Positions 1 to 11,695 of a stretch of 64,000 nucleotides of DNA are shown piece by piece. Every line of letters starts with the position of its first letter. The first letter of the stretch is position 1. The notes under the pieces were generated by a model. It worked only from the letters and a program-made list of their open reading frames with translations. It was not told the DNA's origin and searched no databases. The DNA is from Ophiostoma sp. CBS 140.51 (taxonomy: Eukaryota; Ascomycota; Sordariomycetes; Ophiostomatales; Ophiostomataceae). The translations under genes were made by a program, and so were the position numbers. The DNA is taken from the NCBI GenBank assembly GCA_029298735.1, contig JANSLP010000002.1:124001-188000 (forward strand), given 5' to 3'.

Positions 1-379
1 GCAGGACGCCAATAGGGCAGGTGACACGTTCGAGCGTCAGGCCGTCGTCGAGCTTTGTGCGCAGTGTAACACGGCCGACCGGGTCGGGCAGCCCGCGGAC
101 GTCCAGGATGCCCTGGAGCATGTCTTCCCATTTTCCCTTGCGGCCGAGGTCGAGACGGGAGACCAGCGAAGGGTTGAGGCGCCCCTCGGCAGCCTCGCGC
201 TGGGCAAGGGCTAGATCTTCGGCATTGGCAGCCAGGATGGCATCTCTCGACGCACTCAGAGCGTCGTGCATGGCCAGCAGGGCATCGTTGCGCTCATCGG
301 CGGAGAGCGTGGCCAGGATGTGGGAGGCGGCCTTGGCGGCGCGAGCGGCCTCCGCGGGCGCAGCGTCTGTGAGGGACAT
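1..379 (-). CDS. PRO2: Gamma-glutamyl phosphate reductase, N-terminal part (runs off the left edge)
   Basis: This enzyme uses NADPH to reduce gamma-glutamyl phosphate to glutamate 5-semialdehyde, the second step of proline synthesis from glutamate, in the cytosol. Only about 126 N-terminal codons are inside the window. The ATG at 379 opens a reading frame that stays open to base 1. It begins MSLTDAAPAEAARAAKAAS and continues with a helix rich in alanine and leucine, then SRLDLGRKGKW, a stretch ending GLPDPVGRV, and GLTLERVTCPIGVL near the window edge. This order (N-terminal helical bundle, then the DPVG and RVPIGV-like segments) is typical of the ProA/Pro2 aldehyde dehydrogenase superfamily. 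The nucleotide-binding core and catalytic cysteine lie outside the window. An upstream ATG at 489 opens a different frame that overlaps this start and ends at 256. TGACTC hexamers at 759 and 1064 are weak matches to the Gcn4/CPC1 site. Confidence 0.9.
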   Translation of the reverse strand, partial: MSLTDAAPAEAARAAKAASHILATLSADERNDALLAMHDALSASRDAILAANAEDLALAQREAAEGRLNPSLVSRLDLGRKGKWEDMLQGILDVRGLPDPVGRVTLRTKLDDGLTLERVTCPIGVL

Positions 380-1542
380 GTTGTGTGTGCGTAGTGTGTG
401 TGAGGAGGTGTAGATGGGTCTGTCGAGTATTCGAGAGGAAGTTGAGTGTCAATTGGCGTTGAAGAAGCTGTTTTGTCGTCGTCAAGCATCTAGATGTTTG
501 CGATATAAAAGTGGGCTGAACAGTCACAGCTTTGCCGCCCGCCGGCGTGTGCAGCCGTGTATCGGCAGAAAAATTTAGGACGAAAAGGCCAAAAAGGCGT
601 GGCATTGGGTGGGCGCAACCGCCAATTGGTGTTCACCGCCTACCACATTCAGATTGCCACCCCGCAAAATCGCAAAAACGAGGTACAGGATCGGGGAGCC
701 AGACCGATCGAGGCTCTGAGCCAATTGCTCTTTCCTTACTTTGGATAATTCAAGTTGTTGACTCTTCGGCGAGGAAGCTACGACTGCGCGAAAAGAAGCT
801 GCTTTCTGACACAGCGGGAGGTAATCATGGCATGCTCTCCTCGGCCAATTCTAAAAAATTTAGACTCCCTTTTGTCTGAACATTCATACATTTCACCTCA
901 CCGGGTTATAAGGCACTTGTCACGTTCCTGATTTCGTCAACTCCATTTTACATTTTGCGCAAAATGACGTCGAAAGGCGTGCGTATGCACGTTATTCCGG
1001 GCCCTCGCACACCAGAACTTTGTCAGCCAATGCGCATGTTCTTCTTTTTCTTCCACTTTCGTATGACTCCTGCTCTCGAGCACTTTTTGTTTCGTATCCC
1101 TCGCTTCACCTTTTTATACTCGGTGCAACAATGTCCTCACACCCTCACACTCACCGTAGGTTGACGGGGTTAGCTATCCTTTCTCTTTCAAAATTCAGGA
1201 ATCCAAAACAAAACAAGCTCTGGTTCCCGACTCTCTTAGCTTTTCGGTTGGCTGCACCCGTAACAAGGGCAACTCAAGACAATTCAGGATTCTGTGGAGG
1301 TGAGGAGAACTAGGGAAGAAGAAGTCTCGAGGTCAGCTCAAAAAGAGAAGCTAACGCACTTGAGTGTAAGAGCCGGCATCGGGGGGGTGGGCAGACAGCG
1401 GTAGATGGACACCAGCGTGGGGAATAAACGGCTGTCGGTGGTGTGGAAGTTCAAGAACAGTCTCCATGCACAATACGACGTTCGTTCTCTCACTCAACTC
1501 TGGCTGTCGCACAGCGCCGCAACGGGCAGTAAGGACATGCAC

Positions 1543-1569
1543 GAAACTGCAGAAACTGCAGAAACTGCA
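1543..1569. repeat. Three tandem copies of GAAACTGCA
   Basis: Three perfect 9-base units follow one another (1543-1551, 1552-1560, 1561-1569). The unit length keeps frame, but no supported gene overlaps it. Confidence 0.9.
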
Positions 1570-3756
1570 CCTGCACAAGAGTCAATGTGGTGCCGTGCAT
1601 GGTCTGCTACAGAAGAACGACAACAGTCAACGGGCGGTCTGAACGAACCCTGGGTATTCAACGCCCATAAATACTCATTCGACGCCCAACACACGGAGTA
1701 TCGCCGCGGCTATGGCCATGTTCTCCCAAGTCTGGGGAAGCTACCTGCCAGGCCGCATAACCCTTTGTCCCTGAAGCGTGGAGACCGCGGAGAAGGTGCG
1801 AGACCGACATGCGGTAAACTGTTACCCGTTTCTCGTACTTCGTAGGTTAGGTCAGGAAGAAATTCAAGGTGCGCCACTGGCTCGCTAAAAGGACCCAACA
1901 CAAAGCAAAGAAGACGCAGAAAAGGGCAGCGCCAAAAGAAACCAACCGCGAACGGAGCGGGGGCAAACTTACAAGGACGGGACGAAAGCCATGCCGATTA
2001 TCCGGTACCTGCCCACTGTCAGTTTCTGTCAGTGTCAGTGACCGCTACTGTCAGTGCCAAAAACCTGCCAAAAAATAGTAGCCAGGACGCTGTATCAGGT
2101 TTGTAAACGCTTAATTTGTAACTTCAGTTCATTCCCATTTGATTTGAATTGTTGAGTGGTAACTTTGAGCGGGGCTATTAATCAACAAGTCAAGATTCAT
2201 CATCAATGCAGACCTCAAAACGGCGAGGTCCATACGGGAGATTAGAAATGCCAAGCGGCGACGGCCAACGCCGAGGCATATAGGGCCTGTAAAGTGTAAG
2301 ATAGGCCTGCAAGATAGCAGGCCCGCAGATACTGCACAACACCGGCGCTCGCCCGGGCGCCTTCCGCACCTGGAAAAACTAGGCGCTGGATTAGCTGCGA
2401 AAGAACTGCCGCTCCTGCTATACGAAAGCGAGCCCTGTTGTGCATTGTATTTTTTTGTTTGCTCTTTCCTCCCTATCTATTCTTGTCGATTGTTGCAGAA
2501 AGTGCAAAGGTGCAGAAAGAGCGACCTCGGCTCCGGCGTTGGTGTGTCCACTCTGCTAACTAACAACTCCCCCCCTTTCTGGCAACCAACCTACCTCTTC
2601 CCTAATAGAGAAGGAACATTCTGTGCTGTCTTTCCTTTTCATCCTCTGTGCTTCCCTCCTTCCCTCCTTCCCTCCTTCGCGCTTTCGCCTCTTTGGCACC
2701 GTTGACACCAGGAGAGCACCGTTGGTAGTCTGCGGTTGCGCCCCGGAAGCTCCCCAAATGCACCCTATTGATAGCCTCCCAGAAAGCACTGAAGCTCGGT
2801 TGTAATTAGCTCTTTGTGTTATCGTGCTTCCTGTTCGCCTTCCCAGAAAAAGACCTGGCGCGCTCCGTAGTTTGGTTCTATTTTGTACGTCGTAGTGGCA
2901 GTAGTCCAAGTCGGTGTCGGCCCATGCTTTTTTGTTATTCCCGTCTCCACATATCAACGACGCCGTTCCCCAGTTTTGCATATTATTTTGTTCATTTTGT
3001 TACTCTTCCATACTCTCCTTTTTTGTTTCATTCCCACAATTGGCTGTTGGTTCTATATCACTCTTTTCTATTATCATTATCATTACCATTATCATCATTG
3101 TTATTACCCGGGCTGTCTATGCATGCCCCTTTTCGAATTCAAAACATTTTTACTTACTATCACATTTTGACTCCAACTTACTTGTGTGCTATGCTATGTT
3201 TTGCCTCCATGTGCCCTTGTAAAACAAAAACACAAAAGAAGAAAAGATTTCTCATGGGACTCGCAAACCATGGGCTCGGTTTCGAAACAGGTCCAGGCCA
3301 GGCCTCGACTTACAGGGCCACCCCCCAATGTCTTGTCCTTGTCTTGCTCTTGGTCCGGCTTCTTGTGCGCGGTTTCCCGTCCCCTGGTCTTTGCCATGTC
3401 TCACATCGAATCCAGTACGACCAGACATGCTCCAAGACCATGCTTTACAACGTAATCACTCACCTTCAACTTATCCTAACCGAACAAGCCGTTCGCAAGT
3501 TGGTGAGCACAAAAAAAAAGGAAAATAGGGGGCCCCGGAAGAATACCAACAAAGGAAACATGAACAACCAAAAACGTGGGTCCTGGACAATAACAAAGAA
3601 GCGAATATAGGGGATATGTACATTGTACTGTGTAGGAGGCGATGACGGGATGGAGGGGCATGTCTCTTTTACTCGGGTGCCTGTCTCTCGATCCTCGAGC
3701 TTGGACCCTTTCTGTGTGTCTCCTCACTTCAGAGGTTCTCAATCTTATGTAAACAG

Positions 3757-3784
3757 GCAAAATGCAAAATGCAAAATGCAAAAT
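3757..3784. repeat. Four tandem copies of GCAAAAT
   Basis: Four perfect 7-base units are followed by GCAAG and, a few bases later, ATGCAAGG. It is a simple microsatellite in non-coding DNA. Confidence 0.9.
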
Positions 3785-6700
3785 GCAAGTAGATGCAAGG
3801 AGCGAGAGATAGAGACAGATACAGACACAGTAAAGCAGTTCACGGGCATGCAATATGCATACACACATAATATCTGTTGGTTTTCTTTCCTTTTTCTTCC
3901 AACCGACTTGACAGAATAGACCCGAGATTGAACAACCACCCCCCTGTCCGCAAAGTATGTGAGGAGTGAATGTGTGCCTCGTCACGTTTGCGTCAATGCG
4001 GCGAGCGATTGTTTGCTGCAACGTTGAGAGAACTGACGGAGTAAAAACAGAGTTTACGAACAAAGCAAGCCACGTATCCCAAAGGAACGAATTACCCCCT
4101 GGTCTGGCGGTCGATCCCCGTCAACTCTTACCCTGATCTTTGGTCAATGCTTTCCTTTCTTTTGGTTTTTATCTGCTCTTCGTCCTGTATTTTATGTGGC
4201 CCTTGTCGCCCAAATTCATGCAAACAGCCATTACTGCTATTAAAAGACCCACGGTGATCCCTCACTGCCGGTTGTTTATGCATCGACCTTTTGAAAGGTC
4301 AGCACAGAATAAACGCATAAGACAAGACGAAGAGACTTCAGGAAACCCGAAATGAACTGTCAGATTCTTATTTTTACGAGATGGATCTACGGCAAGTTAG
4401 ACGAAAAACAGACGATGTACTGTGATGCTTTGTGCATCGTCCGTCATCTGGCAAGGCCCTTTTCTTCTCTCTCAAATCGATCCTATCAGAACGCAATTGA
4501 AGAGGTGAAACCACAGAGTTGCATCCGCCATAAGCCCTGTCTGACAGGCACAAGTTACTCAAAAATTTGACAGACGTTTCTGCTCGCTTTCGTTTTTTCG
4601 TTCCTTTTTTTCAATAACCATGCACAGACAGATGCACGACCTTTTTTTCACGAAAAAGAAAGCACAAAAAGGCGAAAGCGCCTGCATTAGTGTGCATTGG
4701 GCGGGTTTTGAGAGGAGGGGACGTTTTCCCCTCTCTCAAAGTGTCTCAGCTATCTTGACTTCCGGCTTCGACTCTCATCTTTTTTTCAATGTCTGCCCCT
4801 GTCCTGTCCGATGCAAGGGCCCTCGCGTTGTCTTTTTGGTTTCTCGGCTACTGCAAGTTGGGTTGCTTTGCCTTCTTTTCACCTCTTGCCTCGTCGTCCT
4901 TTTGCCTTGCCACGCATTTTGATGCACAGCATCGCCGTCTACACATACCGAATACGCCATCCTTTCCGACTGAGTAGTATTTACCTTTTACAAAACGGCG
5001 TAGTATCCCCTCTTTTCCTCTCAATAGACGACTGAGATATAAAAAATAAAAAACATGCCGGGGCATTGTAACTGCAACTGCATCTGCAGCTGCCAGCCTC
5101 TTTCTTCGAAGGATGACAGCCACCGGCCGGGCTTGGCTTTGTAAATCTCCTCTTACACTGCTCGTCGAACAATTGCCTTTGCAATTGCATATCACGAACA
5201 CATATTCATCATCTCTTCCCAGAAAACTCCCCCTTCATCCACAAAGCATTGGTTGAAAAGGAAACAACCCCCCTGGCTCTTGAACGGCACGCGGCCAACG
5301 GGCACTAAAGTCAAAAACACATGGAAAGAAGGGAAATAGAGAAGAAAGACAAAAAAGAAAGAACAGAAGGAGAAGATGGTGGCCGACTAACAAGAAAACG
5401 TGCTAGTGTATGCCGCAAGACGAGCACCGACACCAACACCAGGAGAAAAGAGACTATTGAATTGGAAGAGGTGTGGGCGGTAGAAGAGGAGCAAGGAACG
5501 AGGAACGACGTCCGAGCTTGAGGGAGCTTGGCCGAGTATTACCATGTGTCAATCGAAGAATAGCTCCCAAAATTGTGTAGCTCGAGCTGTCTTTTTTCTT
5601 CTTTCTATTCTTCTTTGCTGGACCCGAACAAACACCAATGCATGTCTTGTCTCTTTGTGCAGAAACGAGTTGTATAAAAATTCGAGGCGTTTGCCATGTG
5701 TATGGAAATGGAAATGATTGCGATCCTAACCGCAAATGACGGAAGAAAATCGATAGACTATGCACAGAGTCCGGCATCGATACAAAATACCAACCGAACA
5801 GGACATTTGCCGGCATGCATCGCCGTTCACAAGACAATGTTAGGAGTTGAAGTAGAGATGCACGTAACAGCTTTCGTCACATACCTGTCACCTTGACTCG
5901 GCGGCACTGATGTTCCTTTCATTGCTCCCCTCGCTGCCCGACCTCTTCTCTTCAGGTCGTGATCGACAACAAGCTCACAGTGAAGAGAGCTGGACACCTA
6001 AAATGTCTCGGAACAGAACAAAGAGGCAAGGGAGTCGTAAAGCTATAGTCTATTTGCACGCAAACCTAAATCTTACGATCGGCAGTGCAAGTCGAAGAGA
6101 AAAAAAGGGCTGTCACTCCGTGCTGAGAGAGAGGCAAAGGGAGATGGTGAAAGGTGAACGAAAAGAGAAAGCGGCTGGCTGAGACAGGTCGAGGCTTTCA
6201 AAGAGAGAGATGCACATCTACAAGTCCATCAGAAAACACACAATCAAAGGAGCGAGCTCCAGACTCCATAGACCCTCTTTTATACGCCCGTTGCAGCCCG
6301 CAAGCCCACAGAAGCCTTGTTCCGCCCGTCTCTTGTCTACCGTCTACCGTCTCTCCCTTGCGCCACGATGGGGTTCTTTTGCTAACTTTTTTCTGTCAAT
6401 CGACGGGTGTCTCCTCTCTCCTCTTTGTCCTGTCCCCCTTGCGTCGCGATGCTCCGCTCCGCGGTCCGCCTCCCATATCCACACTCTCAACGTCTACGGT
6501 TGACGTGACCGGCAGTCCTTTCTCGTGGCTTTTATGTAACTCGGTGTTCACCTCCTCTGGGTGCACAACCAAGCTGAACAGCATACCACCCCACGAGGCA
6601 AGGGAGAAACATAAAAACAGCACACAACACATAAGCATGGCATTTTGTGCATCCATTTCACAAAGAAACCCATATGAGAGTGAACCAATGCTGTACATTA

Positions 6701-7057
6701 CGGCATGGGGAAAAGTACGGTGCATATCAAGTTGCGGCAGAGTAGGATTTGTACAATATGTGTGGTATTTTAAATCGGTTGTGTGCTTTTCAGAAGTTTG
6801 TGCGCGGAGTATATGTAGGAGAGGATAGAGAGAGACAGAAGAAGAAGAAGCGCCCTGCCCATCTCTCAGGACAAAAAAGGAAAATAGTAGTAGTAGTAAA
6901 CCCGTGATAGTAGTTGAATCCCTCGTACAAGAATAAGGAAAATGGAAAGAAAAAACAAAGATTGTGAAAGAGACTCTTCTCCAAGAAGAAATGGCCCGGG
7001 AAAAAAGTAATAAACAAATGGAACGGTCTATCTATACCTTTCGACGTACACTGACAG

Positions 7058-10000
7058 CTACACCTCCTCATCGCTGTCGTCGCCCAGCAGCTCGCCCTCG
7101 TCGTCGTCGACAATGGCATAGTCGCCGCGGCCACGGGCAAAACTGTCGCGCGTCGTAAACCGCCGCGAGCCGCCGCCACCCAGACCCAACCGGCTCCATG
7201 CACCGCGTGCACCACCGCCGCTACCCGCACTGCCAAAGTTGGCGCCCGTGTTGCGCTCAATGGCGCCGGCGGCCGTCCGCCACAAAGCGGTGGCCAACAA
7301 AGGCAGCGTGCTTACCACGGCGACCACGCCGGCAGCGGCCATGATGGGGTACTTGATGTACGGCGCGTCGCTGTCCACCGTAAACCGCGACGTGCCGCCC
7401 TCGCCCAGCCGGATGGCGCCAAACTTGCCCGTCCAGTTGCGGTAGACGTACCAGGCGGCCGTCGCTGCAACACCGACCGACAACACCACAATCATGACAA
7501 TGGCAAACGCGCCGGGTCCACGGTGCTTGCGTTCAAACTCGTCCTCGTGGTCCTTGCAGGCCTGCGGGGTGCTCGTCTTGTCAAACTCCTCGCCGCCCTG
7601 GCAGGTTGTGAGCGGAATACGCCGGAAGCCCGTGGGCGGGTAGTAGTCGACTTCGTCTGGGTGGTCGCTGCACCACTGGGCCTTGGACATGGGTTCGAGC
7701 CCGGGGACCAGCGAACATTGCCCGTGGTTGTCGAGCTCAAAGTTATAGTCGCACTCGTAGTCGCGGCGGCTGCACGTGCAGTTTTGCGTGTTGTACAGGT
7801 GCTGAATCTTGTAGCCGTTGTAGCAGGTACGGTCCGTCTTCTTGCGGAGGTACTGCGACACGTGCCCAAACAAGCACGACGACTCGGGCATCAGCGGGTG
7901 CGAGGGCGACCACAGGTAGTAGTCGGACTTGCCGGCGTCCTTATCGTCGTGCATGCACGCGCGGTCTGTGAGGCCCGAGAAATCAATGTTGATCGTGAAC
8001 ACATGCTCACTGCCCGAGCGGCACCACAGCAAAAAGTTGCGCGAAGCACCGGACCGCAGCGTCGTAATGTCGAGCACCTCCACCTCCTCGTCATTGAACT
8101 GGTGGTCGCGCCACGTGGTGCCCTCGTCTGTTGTGAACGAAACAGTCTTGGTCTTGGTGTGCCGGGGGACCAGCACCACAATCGAGCCCTGGTCGCCAAA
8201 CTGCCATGTCCACGCGCCCTTTTTGACATTGCGCCACGTGAGACCCGCGTCGGTCGTCATGAACGTGTCTGCGTCGCTAATCGAGCCCAACTGGTCACCC
8301 ACGTTGCCGACGCCAAACATGAGACCCACGGCGCCCGACGACGAAAACGTCTTGCGGTGGTCCTCGCGCTCCGTATAGCCGTGGATGTGCAGTGCGCAGT
8401 TCTCGTCGCCGCCCTCGCGCGCGCCCTTGCGTGGCTTGCAGCCGTAGTCCTTGTTGTCGACGTCCTTGGTCGGCGGCGGCAGGAATGCCCACTCAGCGCC
8501 GTCGTTGTGGCTGATCTTGGTCTGCAGCTTCTTTGTGGATGCCTTCTCGTCGCCGCGGTTGGCCACAACGTTGACCATCACGACACCCTCGAGACCCAGA
8601 ATCTTTTCAAAGTCGACATAGTAGCGGTTGTCGCAGTTGACGCCGGCAATGCTCATGACGTACGATGTGCCATTCGAGTTACTCTTGATGATGGTGCCGT
8701 AGCGCTTGTCCTTGCTCGTCTCGGTGGCCACAAACAGGTTGACCGCATGCGTCGAGCTGTCCAACACCGTGTACTCGTGCTGGTTAGGGATAGCAAAGTT
8801 GACGGGGAACTGCGCCTCGGCGTACGTCTCGCCGTCCAGACTGGCCAGCGCGCGCAGGCTGTTCTTCTCCTTGTCCTCGGCCGCCACGACGATAAACTCG
8901 GCCATGGTCGCGAAACCCTTGACGTTGTCCTCGTGAACAACCTTGTTCTCGAACCAGTCCGTGCTCGACACCAGCTGCAGCGGGTTCTCGTCACCGCCCT
9001 TGATGTCCTCCTCGCGCGCGTGCACCAGACAGATGACCTCTTCGGGCTTGCGGTTCTTGTACGCGCTCGAGCCGATAAACTCGCAGCGCTCGACGTACCG
9101 CAGCAGCGTGATCCAGTTGTCACCGCGGTCGCGCGAGAAGGATGCCTCTGTGTAGCAGGCGCCCGTGCTCTCGCACTTCTTGCCGATCCAAATCAGCCAG
9201 TCCTTGTGGTCCGGGTGGAACAGCAGCGGCGAGCGCTCGTGCTCCGTGTCCGGCGGGTACGGCGCCGTGAACTCGTGGAACTGCTTGCCGTGGTCAATGG
9301 TGTAGATGACGTGCTCCTTGGCCGTCACGAAAAACACCACCTCCTTGAAGAACTCGTGCGGGATAATGGCCCAGACGTCCACCTTGTCAAACACCTCAGG
9401 ATGCGTCCACGTTTTGCCGTGGTCGTCCGTCACGTAGATCGGGCCGCCCTCGCCGCGCACACGCTGGATGGGGCGCATAATGATGGCCTCGTTGTTGGCG
9501 CTGTCGGAGCTCGAGTCGCCGCGCTCCAGGTAGTGCTTCTCAAAATCGGTGAACTCGCTGAGCTTGAAATCGAACGGAGTGTTGGCAATCTCGCCGGTAG
9601 CCGGGGTGTTGGGTCCGCTACCAGTACCGGTATCGCTGCACTTGTGCTCAATGGGATCGTCCTTTTGCTTGCCGCTGGTGCGCTTGCAGGTGTTGCCAGG
9701 AATCAGGCGCCAGCCCGACGAGCCCATAAACGTGTCGTCCGGCTTGGCGTCCTTGCCGCACGACTTGCTGCCCTCGGGCAGGACCACCGGGCCAGCCTGC
9801 AGACACTCGGTGCCACTCTCGCTGCGGCGGAAGTTGTAGTCGCACTCAAAGTCGAGGTCGGAACACTCGCAGTCGGTCGTCTCGACCACAGGGTCCTTGA
9901 ACTCCTGCTTGAGGAAACAGGCGGCATCCTTCTTGCGGCGGTGGTATTTTTGCGTGTGGCCCATCAGGCACGTCGGCTTGCCTTCGCTGTCAACGCGCGC

Positions 10001-11695
10001 CCACCAGTCCTCGAGATCGCTGTCCTTGCAGGTAGCCTCGTGCAGACCCTCAAAGTCAATGGCAATGATTTGCCAGCGGTTGTTGGCCTCGCCAATGAGA
10101 ATAAACTTGAGAGACGTCGAGTCCTGCGTCGTGGTCAGGATGTAGGGGCGGAGCTTCAGGCCGTCGGGCAGTTTGGCGGCGGACCAAGTTTTGCCGTGGT
10201 CGAGTGAGTAGGTGACCTCGTCGACATCCTTTTCGTCGCGAACGGCCAGCAGAATTGAACCTTGATCGCCAAACTCGTACTTGTGCGGGCCTTTGGGACC
10301 CTCGATCCAGGAGACACCGGCGTCGTCCGAGATGTACAGGTTGCCGTCCTTGTAGTTGCCGAGGTACTCGCCGGTGTTGCCAATGGCCATCACGAGACCA
10401 GGAGCAGGGCTCGAGAAGACGCGGCCAGTGTTGCTGAGGTCCGTGATGGAGTGCAGGTGCAGGCGCTCCTTGCCGCCGCCGGCCAGGCTGACAGGAGCGA
10501 AAGTGCGGCCGTCGTCGAACGTAATCTCGCTGACAATCTTCTTCTCGGCACGGCTGTTGAAGACAGCCTCGCCGTTCTCGACGCGGTTCACAAGGAAGAT
10601 ACCCTGGATACCGGAAATTTTCTCAAAGTCGACGTGGCCGAACTTGTTGCGATTGGTAAAGTCAACGTTCTGCGTAAAAAAGGTGCCGTTGGAGTTGCTC
10701 GTCAACATGACACCAGTCGGGTCGGAGGGGCGGGTGTTCATGACGTCAATCTGGATGCTGTAGTTGGTGCTCTCGAGGACAGTGTACGACTCCTGGTTGA
10801 TGCGGTGCTTGGCCGGGAAGACGGCGCGGTGCCACTTGAGCGTGTCGTCGGTGACAAACAAGGCCATCTCGTCGGTGTTGAGCGAGGTCGTGGCCACCAA
10901 CAAATACTTCTTGACAGCAGCAATGTTGACAATACCCTGGACGGGGCGGTTGGTGTCGAGGTTGGGCTCAAACTCCTGGATGACGCCGTCGGACTTGGTG
11001 GCACTGAAGAAGTTGTCGGACACGAGCAGGCGCTGGTCCTGTTTGAAGGGCGAGACAGTATCGCGGACGATACATAGGACACGGCTAGCATCGAGGTCGG
11101 CAGCGCCCGTCGTGAACAGATCGGTACCCTTGGCCCACCAGCAGCCTGCGGTGTTACCGCGCAAAAACTTGGCGTCGGACCGGAAGCCGTCGGTGGTGTA
11201 CATGGCGACCTCGCTAAAAGAAGTGGCGTCGTAGTCCATACCGTTAAAGATGATGCGGTCGGGGTCGGTCGCGTGAAACGTCAGGATTTCGTACTGGAAC
11301 ATGCTGGTCTCGGCGTCCGTCAAAAAGGACTGCCAGGTCTTGCCGCGGTCCTCGGTGCGGTAGTGCGTGATGCCCTCGGTGAAGACGTAGGCGCGTTCGC
11401 TGTGGTACTCGTGCATGACGAGGCGCGAGGCGCTCATCGCGGGGATGGCCGTGACTTTATCCCAGTGGGCGCCGGCATCGGCGGACCGGTAGATGATGCC
11501 CTCGACATAGTCGTGAAACAGGACGACGTCCGAGTCCTCAAAGTAGTTGAGGTTGTCGGGCTGGTAGGGAAAAGAGCTGGCTTGGAAATTGGGGCCGTCA
11601 GCGGCGGCGGCAACAGCTGGAGCAATGGCCCATGACGCAGCCCACAGGGGCGCGGCCAGCGCAGCCGCCGTGCGCAACGCGGAGGAGACCTTCAT
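7058..11695 (-). CDS. VPS10: Vacuolar protein sorting/targeting receptor Vps10 (sortilin family)
   Basis: Vps10 is the late-Golgi receptor that carries carboxypeptidase Y and other vacuolar hydrolases to the prevacuolar compartment. The frame encodes 1545 residues without an intron. Start choice: the open frame extends upstream to a GTG, but the first ATG is at 11695 and it immediately begins a signal peptide (MKVSSALRTAAALAAPLWAA, ending near residue 30). Two Vps10 domains follow, about 44-685 and 715-1365. Each has Asp-box propeller motifs (SADAGAHW, TEDRGKTW, SDDAGVSW, SLDHGKTW, TDDHGKTW, SRDRGDNW, TTDAGLTW, TTDEGTTW) and ends in a cysteine-rich 10CC module containing CDYNF. A hydrophobic segment at about 1397-1419 is the transmembrane anchor, and a second one lies at about 1451-1471. 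The tail carries YAIV (1526-1529) and an acidic stretch with ELL. Length and layout match filamentous-fungal Vps10. Large open frames on the opposite strand are shadows of its codon bias. Confidence 0.97.
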   Translation of the reverse strand: MKVSSALRTAAALAAPLWAASWAIAPAVAAAADGPNFQASSFPYQPDNLNYFEDSDVVLFHDYVEGIIYRSADAGAHWDKVTAIPAMSASRLVMHEYHSERAYVFTEGITHYRTEDRGKTWQSFLTDAETSMFQYEILTFHATDPDRIIFNGMDYDATSFSEVAMYTTDGFRSDAKFLRGNTAGCWWAKGTDLFTTGAADLDASRVLCIVRDTVSPFKQDQRLLVSDNFFSATKSDGVIQEFEPNLDTNRPVQGIVNIAAVKKYLLVATTSLNTDEMALFVTDDTLKWHRAVFPAKHRINQESYTVLESTNYSIQIDVMNTRPSDPTGVMLTSNSNGTFFTQNVDFTNRNKFGHVDFEKISGIQGIFLVNRVENGEAVFNSRAEKKIVSEITFDDGRTFAPVSLAGGGKERLHLHSITDLSNTGRVFSSPAPGLVMAIGNTGEYLGNYKDGNLYISDDAGVSWIEGPKGPHKYEFGDQGSILLAVRDEKDVDEVTYSLDHGKTWSAAKLPDGLKLRPYILTTTQDSTSLKFILIGEANNRWQIIAIDFEGLHEATCKDSDLEDWWARVDSEGKPTCLMGHTQKYHRRKKDAACFLKQEFKDPVVETTDCECSDLDFECDYNFRRSESGTECLQAGPVVLPEGSKSCGKDAKPDDTFMGSSGWRLIPGNTCKRTSGKQKDDPIEHKCSDTGTGSGPNTPATGEIANTPFDFKLSEFTDFEKHYLERGDSSSDSANNEAIIMRPIQRVRGEGGPIYVTDDHGKTWTHPEVFDKVDVWAIIPHEFFKEVVFFVTAKEHVIYTIDHGKQFHEFTAPYPPDTEHERSPLLFHPDHKDWLIWIGKKCESTGACYTEASFSRDRGDNWITLLRYVERCEFIGSSAYKNRKPEEVICLVHAREEDIKGGDENPLQLVSSTDWFENKVVHEDNVKGFATMAEFIVVAAEDKEKNSLRALASLDGETYAEAQFPVNFAIPNQHEYTVLDSSTHAVNLFVATETSKDKRYGTIIKSNSNGTSYVMSIAGVNCDNRYYVDFEKILGLEGVVMVNVVANRGDEKASTKKLQTKISHNDGAEWAFLPPPTKDVDNKDYGCKPRKGAREGGDENCALHIHGYTEREDHRKTFSSSGAVGLMFGVGNVGDQLGSISDADTFMTTDAGLTWRNVKKGAWTWQFGDQGSIVVLVPRHTKTKTVSFTTDEGTTWRDHQFNDEEVEVLDITTLRSGASRNFLLWCRSGSEHVFTINIDFSGLTDRACMHDDKDAGKSDYYLWSPSHPLMPESSCLFGHVSQYLRKKTDRTCYNGYKIQHLYNTQNCTCSRRDYECDYNFELDNHGQCSLVPGLEPMSKAQWCSDHPDEVDYYPPTGFRRIPLTTCQGGEEFDKTSTPQACKDHEDEFERKHRGPGAFAIVMIVVLSVGVAATAAWYVYRNWTGKFGAIRLGEGGTSRFTVDSDAPYIKYPIMAAAGVVAVVSTLPLLATALWRTAAGAIERNTGANFGSAGSGGGARGAWSRLGLGGGGSRRFTTRDSFARGRGDYAIVDDDEGELLGDDSDEEV

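Larger units (their letters stand above)
380..7057. other. 6.7-kb intergenic region between PRO2 and the VPS10 3' end
   Basis: No reading frame here looks like a protein: the longest ones (for example 2816-3610 and 6154-6828 on +) are low-complexity translations of pyrimidine-rich DNA. The part next to 380 is the PRO2 promoter and leader. The + strand is strongly T/C-rich from about 2450 to 3120. A TATAAAA sequence at 503-509 faces right, away from PRO2. Short tandem repeats lie at 1543-1569 and 3757-3784, and CTGTCAGT-like words cluster at about 2017-2056. The last part, near 7057, is expected to hold the VPS10 3' untranslated region. Confidence 0.6.

Noticed and set aside
2816..3610. 264-codon open frame on + in the PRO2-VPS10 intergenic region
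   Set aside because: Low-complexity translation of T/C-rich DNA; no domain or coding-type codon use.
7523..10207. 894-codon open frame on + opposite VPS10
   Set aside because: It lies wholly antisense to a certain gene and has a Val/Ala/Leu/Arg-rich composition, as produced by the complement of GC-ending codons. No domain is visible.
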